Below, piece by piece: positions 25,753-35,413 of a stretch of 64,000 bases of DNA. Both the position numbers and the translations under genes were made by a program. Positions within the stretch are counted from its first letter, which is position 1. The number at the start of each line of letters is the position of its first letter. This DNA is from Algoriphagus chordae (GTDB lineage: Bacteria > Bacteroidota > Bacteroidia > Cytophagales > Cyclobacteriaceae): positions 1 through 64,000 of the forward strand of contig NZ_QKZT01000005.1 of the NCBI RefSeq assembly GCF_003254055.1, given 5' to 3'. The notes beneath the pieces were generated by a model. The model searched no databases. It was given only the letters and a program-made list of their open reading frames with translations, and was not told where the DNA came from.

Positions 25753-27378
25753 TTAATCGTATGCTGGATTTTGTGGGAAATCCTTGTTCTGGTTCAAATC
25801 CAAAGCTGCCTGAGGAATTGGTCTAAGAATTTTCAAGTTCCCTCCTGCTCCTTGGAAATTTGCAGGTGTGATCCAGCTATTGTATGCTGATGCACGCTCA
25901 ACCAATTTGCCAGTTCTTTTCAGATCAAACCAACGGTGATTCTCACCGATCAATTCTCTGGCTCTTTCGTCAAGTATATAATCAAGGTCAAAATCTGCAG
26001 TAGTAGCGTCTGCTACACCAGCTCTTTGTCTTACCACATTCAATTTTTCTAGTCCTTTTGCAACTTCACCCAGCCCCAAATAAGCTTCTGCTGCTACCAG
26101 ATAGGTTTCTGCCAATCTGGATATAATGAAATCACGCGTGCTAGATCCATCGCCAGAGCTTGCGAAAAGTGACTTTGGATCATCGAATTTCTTCACAATC
26201 ATAGTAGCTCTATCCCCTGAGATAATACCTCCTACTGGATCTGTTGTGCCATATGGATGATAGATAGTCGTAGGATTAGCAGCCACATAGGCTATGCTAT
26301 CCTGTGCCGTAAACCAACGTGGCTCATAGAAATCCCTAACCGTCAAGCTACTGTGATCTTCCACATCATAGTAATCATAATAGCGAACATACATCTCGGT
26401 CATGAAAGTGGAATACCAACGCTCGTCAGTTTCCTCAAATAAATCCAAAGCGAAACGTGTAGGTAATAAATTGTATGTTTTATAAGGTGCATTTCCCGCT
26501 ACCTCAGAACCTCCCAAATAAGGACCATTGTAATTCTGCTGCTGGTTACCAATCTCAGAAGGATTAGCGCTAATAGAACCAGCACTGAATTGCACAGAGA
26601 AAATCACTTCTTCATTCATATCATTACCTGGCGTCCAGATTTCCTCAGATGTCAGATTCAATCCCTGACCAGCGATCGCCTTTTCAGCATAGCTAGCTGC
26701 TTTCGCAAAATCATCACTAGCAGCAAAATCTTCATAGGCGCGAGTCAGATGAACTTTGGCTAAAAGATTTTCTACAGCTCTTTTATTAACTCTTCCTGTG
26801 TAATCGCCTGCAGAAACTTCATTCAGTGCCAATTCCAGTTCCGACACGATCAAAGAATATACTTCTTCTGCGGAAGATCTATCGAAAGACAGAATAGGCT
26901 CTGCTATGAAATCTGTAATAATTCCTACTCCTCCGTAAGATTGAACAAGCAAGAAATAAGCATTTGCTCTTAGGAATCTCACCTCTCCTACATATTGAGA
27001 AATATTAGGAGTCTGTACCGTTTGATCTGCATAGTAGATCGCAGTATTTGCCAACTGAATGGCTTTGTAGCTATTGGTATACAAGAAATCTACTCCATCC
27101 GAAGAAGAAGTTAACTGCGTGTATTTACTTAATCCCTGAGGCTCTGGAGATCTACCTTCCTCATACAGGTCTGTTCCACTCATAAACATCCATGGAGCCT
27201 TTCCATAAATATTTCTCAAAGCTGAATAGTTTGAATTGATGAGAGCAGCATAGCCCTCTTCAGTTGCATAAAATTCCTCAGCGGTTACATTTGATCTGTT
27301 GTCTTCTTCTAGGAAATCAGCACAACCTGTGTTGACTAGAATTAGCCCTATTGCGAATATTGAAAGTATCTTTTTCAT
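25753..27378 (-). CDS. SusD/RagB-family lipoprotein, pair 2
   Basis: The 541-residue protein has a lipoprotein signal ending GLILVNTGCADFL, with lipidated Cys near 19. Residues after it (NVTAEEFYATEEGYAALINS) and TPR-type helices are typical of classical SusD proteins. The C-terminal half includes RDFIISRLAETYLVAAEAYL and the ending region with FPQNPAYD. It forms the surface lid of the SusC encoded 10 bases upstream in the same operon. The glycan bound is unknown because no glycoside hydrolase is adjacent on this strand. Confidence 0.93.
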   Translation of the reverse strand: MKKILSIFAIGLILVNTGCADFLEEDNRSNVTAEEFYATEEGYAALINSNYSALRNIYGKAPWMFMSGTDLYEEGRSPEPQGLSKYTQLTSSSDGVDFLYTNSYKAIQLANTAIYYADQTVQTPNISQYVGEVRFLRANAYFLLVQSYGGVGIITDFIAEPILSFDRSSAEEVYSLIVSELELALNEVSAGDYTGRVNKRAVENLLAKVHLTRAYEDFAASDDFAKAASYAEKAIAGQGLNLTSEEIWTPGNDMNEEVIFSVQFSAGSISANPSEIGNQQQNYNGPYLGGSEVAGNAPYKTYNLLPTRFALDLFEETDERWYSTFMTEMYVRYYDYYDVEDHSSLTVRDFYEPRWFTAQDSIAYVAANPTTIYHPYGTTDPVGGIISGDRATMIVKKFDDPKSLFASSGDGSSTRDFIISRLAETYLVAAEAYLGLGEVAKGLEKLNVVRQRAGVADATTADFDLDYILDERARELIGENHRWFDLKRTGKLVERASAYNSWITPANFQGAGGNLKILRPIPQAALDLNQNKDFPQNPAYD

Positions 27379-27388
27379 ATCTAATTAT

Positions 27389-30300
27389 TTAAAACTTTAA
27401 GCTTAAACCAAACTGCGTAGTGATGCTACTCACCCGGCCAATGCCCAATGATGCCTCTGCCCACTCAGGATCCCATCCATCGTAATCAGTGAATGTGAAG
27501 GGATTAAGCACGTTTACATAAAGTCTCAAGCTCTGCACATTGATTTTGCTTAGCAGGCTTTGTGGAATGGTATACCCAAGAGATATATTGTTGATTTTCA
27601 CAAAAGAAGCGTCTTTGTAATATCCTACCCCATTTCCCCAAAAAGAACCTTCTGCTCTAGGCTGAGGATATTTGTTGCTGTACTGAGCAGGAACACCAAC
27701 AGTATTTTCTGGTACATAGTACTCACCGATATTGGACTTTTGCCTTCCTCTATCTTTTACATCCGTGAAGTTTACGTGGAAATCACTGTATGCCAATACT
27801 CCTTGCTGAGTAGCCAGCGCAATATTCATGTCAAAGGCACCAACTTGTAGTCGAGAAATCAAACCACCAGTCCAAGAAGGATTGGAAGAACCTAGAATAA
27901 CTCGATCATCATTCGGGCTGATTTTACCGTCATTATTTACATCGACCACTTTGGCCTCACCTTCTTTTTGATTGTATGCAGCAGCATCCTCATTTTTTTG
28001 CCAAACTCCATCAAAAACATAATTGTAATGAGAATCGATAGACTCACCTATAAACCATCCATTTCCTACATCATTTGTCTCAGATTGTCCGTAGATAGAT
28101 TCAATTGTGTTGGTGTTTTTAGTGAAAGTGAACATGGTAGACCAGGTCACTAGATTGCTTTGAACATTGATAGTGTTCAACATAAGCTCTACTCCGGTAT
28201 TTTTCACAGAAGCTGCATTTGATCTAATATTACTAAAACCAATTTCAAGTGGAAGCTTCTGATTTACAAGTAATTGATCAGACAAACGATCATACCAGTC
28301 TATGCTACCAGAAATTCTATCATTAGCAAAACCAAAATCAACACCCAAGTTTAGTTCAGTAGTTTTCTCCCAAGTAAGCGCTTTGTTAGCAAGGGAATTT
28401 TGTACCCAACCATTAGCAGTTGTACCATTGAAATCGTAATAAGTCTGATTGGTCAAGGTATTCACCGTAGTATATGGTGACACATTATTATTACCCACTG
28501 TACCGTATCCAGCTCTCAACTTCAGGTTTGAAACTCCACTGGAATTAGCCAAAAATTCTTCCTCACTCAATCTCCAACCTACAGCTACAGATGGAAATGA
28601 TTGCCACTTGTTTCCTTCCGACAAAAGAGATGATCCATCCCATCTATTAGATACGGTAAGTAGGTACTTTTCCTTGAAAGCATAATTTAATCTCAAGGCA
28701 AAAGATGCAAGTTGATTTTTTCGGAAAGAATTACCCAAAGAATAAGTCGATTGAAGACCAGAACCCACATTGTAAAATTCTGTCTCAAAAGGTTGCTGAG
28801 TAGAACCCATATAAGCAGTCTCCGTACGATCTACGAATATACTTTGTAAGGCAAGAAAATTGAAGGTATGAGCACCATAGGTTTGGTTGATATTGATCTG
28901 ATTATCCCAGGTGTAATTAAGCTTGTCCTCAAATCCAACTTCAGAAGAAGGCAAATTACCATTGCTAATACCAGTATTAGTCATTGCTCCCCAATACTGA
29001 CCTCTTCTGTTGTTATTAAGACCCACAGAGAAGGTTGACTTCAAACTCAACCAGTCCAAAGCATCGTATTGCAAAAAGGCATTTCCAACACCACGAACAG
29101 TACGTGTTTCATCGCTGGTATTAGCTATTTCCAATAGCGGATTGTAAGTACTAGTCTTATTCACGGCATAAGAACCATCTGGGTAAGTCAATTTTCCTGG
29201 CTGAGGAAAAAGCTCATCGAGAATCTCATTTCCATTTTCATCCACTGCATATGGAGTCAAAAATGGGTTTAAGCGAAAAGCTTCCTGCATCGCAATGCTA
29301 CTACCTCTTTGATTTGTCCCAAAGGAAAAAGCCATATTCGCACCTGCAGTAAGTTTGTCATTAATGCTCTGGTTGATATTCATGTTGAATGTGTACTTAT
29401 CCAAAGACTCATTCTTCAAGTTTCCTGTTTCATTCTGGTAACCAATGCCCAAATTGTAAGAAGAAGCACCATTTCTATGCGATACAGATAGGTGACTATT
29501 AGTCTGCATACCATTCTGCAAAACTCCGTCATACCAATCGAAACCTTCAAGCTGATCAAATCTCTTCTTCAATACCTGATTTGAATTTCCGATAACCACA
29601 TTTTCGTAATCTGCAGGACTCATTCCTTCTCCATTTTTGGTGGTTCCCAAATAGGCAGCATAATGGTAATCTCTCCATTGCTCCAGGCTCATCATCTCAG
29701 GCAATCTTGCTGCGGTTTTCACCCCATAATAAGTCTCAAAAGAAACATTGGTCTTGTTCTGAAGTCCCGTTCCAGTCTTTGTTTGTACTATGACTACACC
29801 ACCAGCGGCTCTTGATCCGTAGATCGCAGCAGAGGATGCATCCTTTAAGACTTCGATTTTTTCGATGTCATTTGGATTCAAAAAGTCAATCCCACTGGTA
29901 ATTACCCCATCCACTACAAAAAGCGGAGAAGATCCAGCCAATGAGTTATTACCTCGAATGGTCATGTTGAATCCATCACCTAATCGTCCAGTGCTATTAC
30001 TCACCTGCACTCCAGCCACAGTTCCTTGGAGGGACTGAATTGCACTAGTGGTCCCTCTTTCAGTAATGATTTCACTATCAATGCCAGCAATTGCTCCAGT
30101 GACATCAGCTCTCTTTTGAGTACCATAGCCCACTACTACCACAGATTCCAATTCTGTAATATTCACTCCCAACTCCACATTTATAATCGACCTTGAGCCG
30201 ACCACTTCTTCTTGTGAATTATAACCTATAAAGGAAAAGACAAGGACAGCATCCTCATTTGGTACTGCCAGACTGAACTTCCCATCTACATCAGAAGTGG

Positions 30301-30511
30301 TCCCTGTAGTAGTACCTTTCAAGATGATAGAAACTCCCGGTAAGGAAAGGCCATCATCTGATGACACAACTGTTCCCGTGACAGTTTGCTGCGCGAAACT
30401 TGATATAGAAAAGCAGAGTCCAAGCAGCATAGTTAGACTCCATCCTTTCAAAATAAATCTCCATTTAGAAGATTCCTTAGGGGGCGGAATTTTGGGTAAA
30501 TTTTGTTTCAT
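27389..30511 (-). CDS. SusC/RagA-family TonB-dependent transporter, pair 2
   Basis: The start at 30511 (MKQNLPKIPPPKESSKWRF) is preferred to the ATG 18 codons upstream, because the operator palindromes lie close to the longer frame and homologous proteins begin with such a positively charged segment before the hydrophobic signal (WSLTMLLGLCFSISSFAQQ). A carboxypeptidase-regulatory-like domain (VTGTVVSSDDGLSLPGVSII) follows, then the TonB box region VVVGYGTQKRADVTGAIAGI, the plug and a beta-barrel ending QFGLSLKF. There is no STN domain. The product is about 1040 residues, normal for the family. Regulation by a LacI-family protein is suggested by the palindromes just upstream. Confidence 0.92.
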   Translation of the reverse strand: MKQNLPKIPPPKESSKWRFILKGWSLTMLLGLCFSISSFAQQTVTGTVVSSDDGLSLPGVSIILKGTTTGTTSDVDGKFSLAVPNEDAVLVFSFIGYNSQEEVVGSRSIINVELGVNITELESVVVVGYGTQKRADVTGAIAGIDSEIITERGTTSAIQSLQGTVAGVQVSNSTGRLGDGFNMTIRGNNSLAGSSPLFVVDGVITSGIDFLNPNDIEKIEVLKDASSAAIYGSRAAGGVVIVQTKTGTGLQNKTNVSFETYYGVKTAARLPEMMSLEQWRDYHYAAYLGTTKNGEGMSPADYENVVIGNSNQVLKKRFDQLEGFDWYDGVLQNGMQTNSHLSVSHRNGASSYNLGIGYQNETGNLKNESLDKYTFNMNINQSINDKLTAGANMAFSFGTNQRGSSIAMQEAFRLNPFLTPYAVDENGNEILDELFPQPGKLTYPDGSYAVNKTSTYNPLLEIANTSDETRTVRGVGNAFLQYDALDWLSLKSTFSVGLNNNRRGQYWGAMTNTGISNGNLPSSEVGFEDKLNYTWDNQININQTYGAHTFNFLALQSIFVDRTETAYMGSTQQPFETEFYNVGSGLQSTYSLGNSFRKNQLASFALRLNYAFKEKYLLTVSNRWDGSSLLSEGNKWQSFPSVAVGWRLSEEEFLANSSGVSNLKLRAGYGTVGNNNVSPYTTVNTLTNQTYYDFNGTTANGWVQNSLANKALTWEKTTELNLGVDFGFANDRISGSIDWYDRLSDQLLVNQKLPLEIGFSNIRSNAASVKNTGVELMLNTINVQSNLVTWSTMFTFTKNTNTIESIYGQSETNDVGNGWFIGESIDSHYNYVFDGVWQKNEDAAAYNQKEGEAKVVDVNNDGKISPNDDRVILGSSNPSWTGGLISRLQVGAFDMNIALATQQGVLAYSDFHVNFTDVKDRGRQKSNIGEYYVPENTVGVPAQYSNKYPQPRAEGSFWGNGVGYYKDASFVKINNISLGYTIPQSLLSKINVQSLRLYVNVLNPFTFTDYDGWDPEWAEASLGIGRVSSITTQFGLSLKF

Positions 30512-30544
30512 AATGTTGTTTAGGTTTGTTGAAAATTGATAGGT

Positions 30545-30574
30545 CGCAATCGATTCCGTGCGCAATCGATTGCA
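30545..30574. promoter_or_regulatory. Tandem LacI-family-type operators upstream of SusC pair 2
   Basis: CGCAATCGATT occurs twice, at 30545-30555 and 30561-30571. The second copy is part of a perfect palindrome GCAATCGATTGC (30562-30573), the CG-centred form typical of LacI/GalR operators. The sites lie 34-62 bases upstream of the SusC start on the minus strand. No LacI gene is in the window. Confidence 0.65.
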
Positions 30575-31250
30575 TTATAGTAGGTATATGTTTTCTATCC
30601 AAAAAAAAATCTAATTATTTGATAAAAATTGCTGAAATCAGCCCTCTTCAGGCTCAAACAGCTGATATATTTGGCAAAAAATCAATCAGGCTATCAATTC
30701 TTAAAAATATTAATTTCCCCCTAGAGCAGTTCTAGAATTAATCCTATAGAGGGATAATCAAGCAGGCATGAGCTGGGGGACTTACTGACATTTCCCTCTT
30801 CAAATAATCGCAATCAAAGTATTAGAAACAGTATTAAAGGGATTATAGCAAGTATCAAAATTGGATCAAAATTGGATTTTAGCTTACAAACCTAGCCTCC
30901 TACTATTTTTCAAAACACTAAGAATCAAGGATTCATCCAAGGAATCTGATTACACAAGAAATCATACAACATGTCCCATATAGGGAATAGAAAAGTAATA
31001 TCCGACATAGATTTCAAAAATTAAGGAGAAAATAACAGTTTAAAGCGCAACCGATAGCACATTCTATTTTCTTGAATTTTTAATCATAATTTCGCTATAT
31101 GTACAAGCTTGTCAGGACTTTCTAAACAACTGTTTCAAGTAAGATTACTCTTGAAATAATATGTTGGTATAGCTCAAACTTTAAGAACTAATAATTCCTA
31201 TCTCAACTTTCCTTCAAAGAAATATTAATCTCTATATTAGCGCCATCAAA
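30575..31250. other. Intergenic region, no gene seen
   Basis: Between the SusC operators and the riboswitch, about 680 AT-rich bases hold no convincing gene. TCTATATTAG shortly before the riboswitch (about 31230) resembles a Bacteroidota -7 region and may drive the thiamine operon. Confidence 0.45.
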
Positions 31251-31341
31251 TGAGGGGTGCCCTAAAAGTTACGGGCTGAGATCATACCCATCGGTGAGCG
31301 ATCACTGAGCACCTGATCCGGGTAATGCCGGCGTAGGGACT
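31251..31341 (+). promoter_or_regulatory. TPP riboswitch (THI element)
   Basis: The conserved THI-box blocks are all present: GGGGTGCC at the 5' side, CTGAGATCATACCC, ACCTGATCCGGGTAATGCC and GGCGTAGGGA. The element ends about 46 bases before the PnuC-family gene. It senses thiamine pyrophosphate and should reduce expression when TPP is high, so the transporter downstream can be assigned to thiamine. Confidence 0.95.
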
Positions 31342-31387
31342 AGATTACTGTTCTCCCTTTTTTGAATAATCATAAAACGTTATTCAA

Positions 31388-32014
31388 ATGTTATTATTTA
31401 TCGACCTGAAGCTGCTCGCTGAGCAGATCAAAGCCACCAGTTTACTGGAATGGATCTCCGTGAGTTTTGGAGTAGCATCTGTCCTATTCGCTCGCAAAAA
31501 CAATGTGCTGCTCTATCCAACAGGCATAATTGGTATTCTCACCTCCGGTTTTTTACTTATAGACGCCAAGCTCTATGCAGAAACTTTACTGAGTGCCTAC
31601 TATCTGGTCATGAGCATCTATGGGTGGGCGATCTGGAATAATCAGTCTACTAGTGGGGCTTCAAAAATTTCTAGAAGTTCAGCAAAGGAGCAGAAAATCA
31701 CCTGGGCAATAGCGATCCTCGGCTGGGGATTTCTCTATTTTATGCTCACCACATTCACTGATTCCGATGTCCCGATCGTAGATGCTTTTGTGTCGTCCAC
31801 AGCCTGGGCTGGTATGTGGCTTTTGGCCAAAAGAAAGCTAGAAAACTGGATTTGGCTGAATGTTTCGAATCTCATCGCAATCCCTTTGCTCTTTCACAAA
31901 GAGCTGATTCTTATCTCATTTCTCACCATTTTCCTTTTCATCGTAGCAATTTTCGGCTATTTCGACTGGAAGAAAGAACTGGACCAACCCAATGCAAAAC
32001 TCAAAACTGTTTAA
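31388..32014 (+). CDS. pnuT: Thiamine transporter PnuT (PnuC family)
   Basis: The 208-residue integral membrane protein has about seven hydrophobic helices. It shows the PnuC-family pattern: an early ISVSFGVASVLFARKNNVLLYP, then YYLVMSIYGWAIW with the conserved W-x-x-x-GW-type tryptophan helix, and a second similar motif, WLLAKRKLENWIWLNVSNLI. PnuC proteins import nicotinamide riboside, but members behind a TPP riboswitch are PnuT thiamine carriers, and the riboswitch here supports that reading. The gene overlaps the following flavoprotein gene by 23 bases. No outer-membrane thiamine receptor or thiamine pyrophosphokinase is adjacent. Confidence 0.9.
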   Translation: MLLFIDLKLLAEQIKATSLLEWISVSFGVASVLFARKNNVLLYPTGIIGILTSGFLLIDAKLYAETLLSAYYLVMSIYGWAIWNNQSTSGASKISRSSAKEQKITWAIAILGWGFLYFMLTTFTDSDVPIVDAFVSSTAWAGMWLLAKRKLENWIWLNVSNLIAIPLLFHKELILISFLTIFLFIVAIFGYFDWKKELDQPNAKLKTV

Positions 32015-33065
32015 TCACGAGCTTGCCACTAAGGCAGAGAAACTTGGATTCCTACCAGAAGAATGGCTAACTGAGATTTACGCAGAGAAGTGGTTCAAGC
32101 TTTTCGTACCAAAAGATCTGGGTGGATTGGGATGCACCTTACCTGAAGCGCTTAAGGTCGAGGAGAATTTAGCCAAACTAGACGGGAGTTTGGGATGGAC
32201 TGTAACGCTTTGTGCAGGTGCAGCTTGGTTTGTTGGCTACATGGATGAGTCACTGCGAAACGATATTTTTCCTGATGAAAAACTCTGTCTTGCTGGAAGT
32301 GGATTCGTAGGAGGTAAAGCTGATAAAATCGGAGAAAACTACCTGATTTCTGGATCTTGGACTTATGCTTCTGGAGCTCTACATGCCACACATCTTACAG
32401 CGAATTGTGAGATTTTGGAAAATGGTAAGGCACTTTTAGATGACAAGGGAAAGCCTGTAATCAAGGCATTTGTGCTGGATAGAAAGGACGTAGAGATCCT
32501 CGATGGCTGGAATTACATGGGAATGATAGCTACGGGAAGCCATGCTTTTCGCTGCGATAACCTATCCGTTCCTCTCAATCGTTGTTTCGAAATCCTTCCC
32601 GAGAAAGCTCAGCTCAAAGCTCCTGTATTCCAATATCCCTTTCATCAATTTGCTGAAGCAACGCTCGCAGCGAATATTCTAGGTATTACAAAACATTTGA
32701 AGGACTTGATTGAGCAGTCATTTTGGAAAAGAAATGAGTACAGAAAATACGATGAAAAGCATCTCAAGTACTTCACCGAGTTGCTAAACAAGCAGAATAA
32801 AAAGCTCCAGAAGCTTGAGGGTAATTTCTATCGTCAAATCAATGCCTCTTGGGAAGAGCTAGAAAAAAATGCTGTAATCTCAGATTCTCGATTGAAGAAA
32901 ATCTCTAAAGTCAGTAGAAAGCTTACCCAAAAGTGTCGAACCATAAATGGGAAGCTGTATCCATTCTCAGGCCTTGAAGCTGCGAAAACTCATACTGAAC
33001 TCAATCGGGTTTGGCGTGATTTCAATACAGTCGGGCAACATGCATTGCTGATATTTCCTTTTTAG
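31992..33065 (+). CDS. Acyl-CoA dehydrogenase-like flavoprotein (HpaB/DszC-type fold)
   Basis: The 357-residue protein resembles the acyl-CoA dehydrogenase superfamily: an N-terminal helical domain with FVPKDLGGLGCTLPEALKVEE, the middle beta-domain with ISGSWTYASGALHATHLTAN (the flavin-contact strand 'G-x-W-x-x-x-S-G') and a C-terminal helical bundle ending RDFNTVGQHALLIFPF. The ISGSW-x-Y-x-SG pattern and the HALL end are typical of group D flavin monooxygenases and related proteins rather than classical dehydrogenases. Co-transcription with pnuT behind the TPP riboswitch suggests a role linked to thiamine salvage or breakdown products, which is inference. Decayed copies of its 3' end follow downstream. 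Confidence 0.75.
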   Translation: MQNSKLFNHELATKAEKLGFLPEEWLTEIYAEKWFKLFVPKDLGGLGCTLPEALKVEENLAKLDGSLGWTVTLCAGAAWFVGYMDESLRNDIFPDEKLCLAGSGFVGGKADKIGENYLISGSWTYASGALHATHLTANCEILENGKALLDDKGKPVIKAFVLDRKDVEILDGWNYMGMIATGSHAFRCDNLSVPLNRCFEILPEKAQLKAPVFQYPFHQFAEATLAANILGITKHLKDLIEQSFWKRNEYRKYDEKHLKYFTELLNKQNKKLQKLEGNFYRQINASWEELEKNAVISDSRLKKISKVSRKLTQKCRTINGKLYPFSGLEAAKTHTELNRVWRDFNTVGQHALLIFPF

Positions 33066-33471
33066 AATCGCCAAGTTCTACCAATACTTTCCCGCAGATT
33101 GACGCTGAAAAGTTGCGCAGATAGTCACAGATTTTGTCTAGGTGCTGGTCTCTCACTATTGAAATTTGCTCGATTCTGCGAAATTGATCTGTGTATAACT
33201 GCGGGCAATATTTTCTATCTAATATCTAGCAATCGGATATAGCGAGATTTCATAATTGTAGCTCAGCATGCCCTAACTGATATTTCCTTTTTAGAATTAG
33301 TAATCGTCAAGTTTCAATAAAACTTTCCCGCAGATTAACGCAGAAACTTGCGCAGATAGTCGCGGATTTTGTCTAGCGTGCAATATTTTCTTATCTAATA
33401 TCTAGCAATCGGATATAGCGAGATTTCATAATTGTAGCTCAGCATGCCCTAACTGATATTTCCTTTTTAGA
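33063..33471 (+). repeat. Two decayed tandem copies of the flavoprotein 3' end plus spacer
   Basis: The last ~52 bases of the preceding gene recur in decayed form at 33243-33294 and 33419-33470, each ending CTGATATTTCCTTTTTAG. Between them the spacer recurs too: ACTTTCCCGCAGATT at 33086 and 33322, GCGCAGATAGTC, and GATTTTGTCTAG. The repeat unit is about 180-230 bases, and the second copy has lost about 50 bases. Confidence 0.8.
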
Positions 33472-33683
33472 CCTACTAAGTGTGACTATTTGTTGATTTG
33501 ATACTTAATATTTTTCTGGCAAGACGGACTGAGCCGAATAGAACAGAACAGAAAAACACGGGCTCTGAAGGAGCCTAACCATTCATAACCCTGTACGAAG
33601 TGCAGGGTATAGGGAATGTCTTAAATTTTTCTGAAGCCCTGAAAGGGCGAGACTTAATTCAGTTGCACTACCATGAGAAATAT

Positions 33684-33734
33684 CGAGATTTCAATACCCT
33701 AAGGCAGCATGCGCTACTGATATTTCCTTTTTAA
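33684..33734 (+). pseudogene. Remnant of a second flavoprotein gene, last 16 codons
   Basis: Read from 33684 the frame gives RDFNTLRQHALLIFPF and a stop, against RDFNTVGQHALLIFPF in the intact gene. It is closer to the gene product than the two copies before it but differs at two adjacent residues, so it may come from a paralogue. Only this tail and a few preceding codons (HYHEKY) survive. Confidence 0.75.
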
Positions 33735-33876
33735 AATTCACCTGTTTACAGGCAATTTTATAGCTTATTCAGTCAAAAACAGTTCTAAACAGTCAGATCA
33801 GGCAAGTTCGGCAACTATTCTTCATTACATTAGGTCAGTTTAAAACAGCATGTGATTTTGCAAATACTAGTAAAGA

Positions 33877-35379
33877 ATGAAATTCAACAAACCCATCAAA
33901 CCCTTATTAGTTCTTGTTTTAGCATTCCTATTCTCTGCTTTTCAGCAACAAACTACCGAGAAGAAAATCCTCTATCTCATAGGGGATTCTACAGTAAGAA
34001 ATGGTGGTGATGGAAATTTGCAGCGTGGCTGGGGCAATTTCCTTCAGGAGTTTTTTGACAGTACGAGACTAGAAGTTAGCAACCAAGCCATGGCCGGCAG
34101 AAGTACACGAACATTTATCAAGGAAGGCAGATGGGATAAAGTTCTTGAAACGATCAAGCCTGGCGATTATGTAATTATGCAGTTTGGCCACAATGAAGGT
34201 GCTGTTCCTGACACCACCAAAGCAGGTTATAGAGGTGTGTTACGGGGAATTGGTGACGAAACCAAGGAACTCACCTGGCCGGATGGCAGCCTGGAAACTG
34301 TTCATACTTATGGCTGGTATCTCGAAAAATTCATCACAGACACCAAGGCAAAGGGTGCCACTCCTATCGTGGCCTCTATGATTCCACGCAATAAATTCCA
34401 AGACGGTGAAGTAGAAAGAGCCAATCAGGACTTTGGGAAATGGGCAAGGGATGCCGCCCGACGACATGGCGCACCATTCCTTGACCTCAATTCAATAATA
34501 GCCGATCAATATGATAAATGGGGCCCAGAGGTCGTGAAAGGACTTTTTGAACGAGATCACACCCACACCAATGAAGCTGGTGCGAGAATCAATGCTTGGT
34601 CGGTTACAGATGGATTACGAGATCTGAAGGACTGTGTTCTTAAAGACTATTTAAAAAAGGATAAGCCCACACTATTTCTAATAGGTGATTCCACTGTAAA
34701 AAATGGACAGGGAGATGGTGCTGGAGGACTTTGGGGATGGGGAGATTTTATCGCTCCATATTTTGATGGAGAAAAGATCAAGGTGCAAAATCATGCACTC
34801 GGTGGCACCAGTAGTCGAACCTTTCAAACTTATGGGATGTGGCAGAAAGTGCTAGATAAATTAGAACCTGGAGACTTTTTGATCATGCAATTCGGCCACA
34901 ATGATTCAAGTCCGCTGGATGATGAAGCTCGAGCCCGTGGTACGATCAAAAGTGCTGGTTTGGAAGCAGAAAACATTTACAATCCCATCACAAAAAGTCA
35001 GGAAACAGTATATTCCTATGGTCAGTATTTGCGTCAGATGATTTTGGCTGCAAAAGCCAAAGGAGTCACTCCTATCGTCAGCTCACTTATCCCACGCAAT
35101 AATTGGAAAGATGGCAAAGTTGTCACCGCAGAAAACGACTATGGACTTTGGGCAAAACAAGTTGCTGAAGACACCGAAACTGCCTTCATCGATCTCAATC
35201 AATTGGTAGCTGATCGGTACAATGAATTAGGGGAAGCTTATGTAAAAGCACATTTCTTCAATGATACAGATCACACGCATACCATAGCAGAAGGTGCTGA
35301 GTTGAATGCGGAAATTGTCATTGACGCTATTAATAACTTGGACCAACTTTCGATCAAATTATATTTAAAAAAAGAATAA
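33877..35379 (+). CDS. Double-domain SGNH/GDSL esterase, rhamnogalacturonan acetylesterase type
   Basis: The 500-residue protein has a signal peptide (PLLVLVLAFLFSAFQ) and two complete SGNH hydrolase domains. Domain 1 (about 28-255) has LIGDSTVRN, GRSTRTF, MQFGHNEG and DHTHTN. Domain 2 (about 265-495) has LIGDSTVKN, GGTSSRTF, MQFGHNDSS and DTDHTHT. Each domain therefore keeps the Ser, Gly, Asn and His-Asp blocks of CE12-type rhamnogalacturonan acetylesterases. It would remove acetyl groups from pectic rhamnogalacturonan in the periplasm. It is the first gene of a rhamnose cluster, 34 bases before rhaM. Family members usually have one domain, so this is an internal duplication. Confidence 0.9.
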   Translation: MKFNKPIKPLLVLVLAFLFSAFQQQTTEKKILYLIGDSTVRNGGDGNLQRGWGNFLQEFFDSTRLEVSNQAMAGRSTRTFIKEGRWDKVLETIKPGDYVIMQFGHNEGAVPDTTKAGYRGVLRGIGDETKELTWPDGSLETVHTYGWYLEKFITDTKAKGATPIVASMIPRNKFQDGEVERANQDFGKWARDAARRHGAPFLDLNSIIADQYDKWGPEVVKGLFERDHTHTNEAGARINAWSVTDGLRDLKDCVLKDYLKKDKPTLFLIGDSTVKNGQGDGAGGLWGWGDFIAPYFDGEKIKVQNHALGGTSSRTFQTYGMWQKVLDKLEPGDFLIMQFGHNDSSPLDDEARARGTIKSAGLEAENIYNPITKSQETVYSYGQYLRQMILAAKAKGVTPIVSSLIPRNNWKDGKVVTAENDYGLWAKQVAEDTETAFIDLNQLVADRYNELGEAYVKAHFFNDTDHTHTIAEGAELNAEIVIDAINNLDQLSIKLYLKKE

Positions 35380-35413
35380 CTTCTACCCTCAATAGTATCA
35401 AAAACTACCCAAA

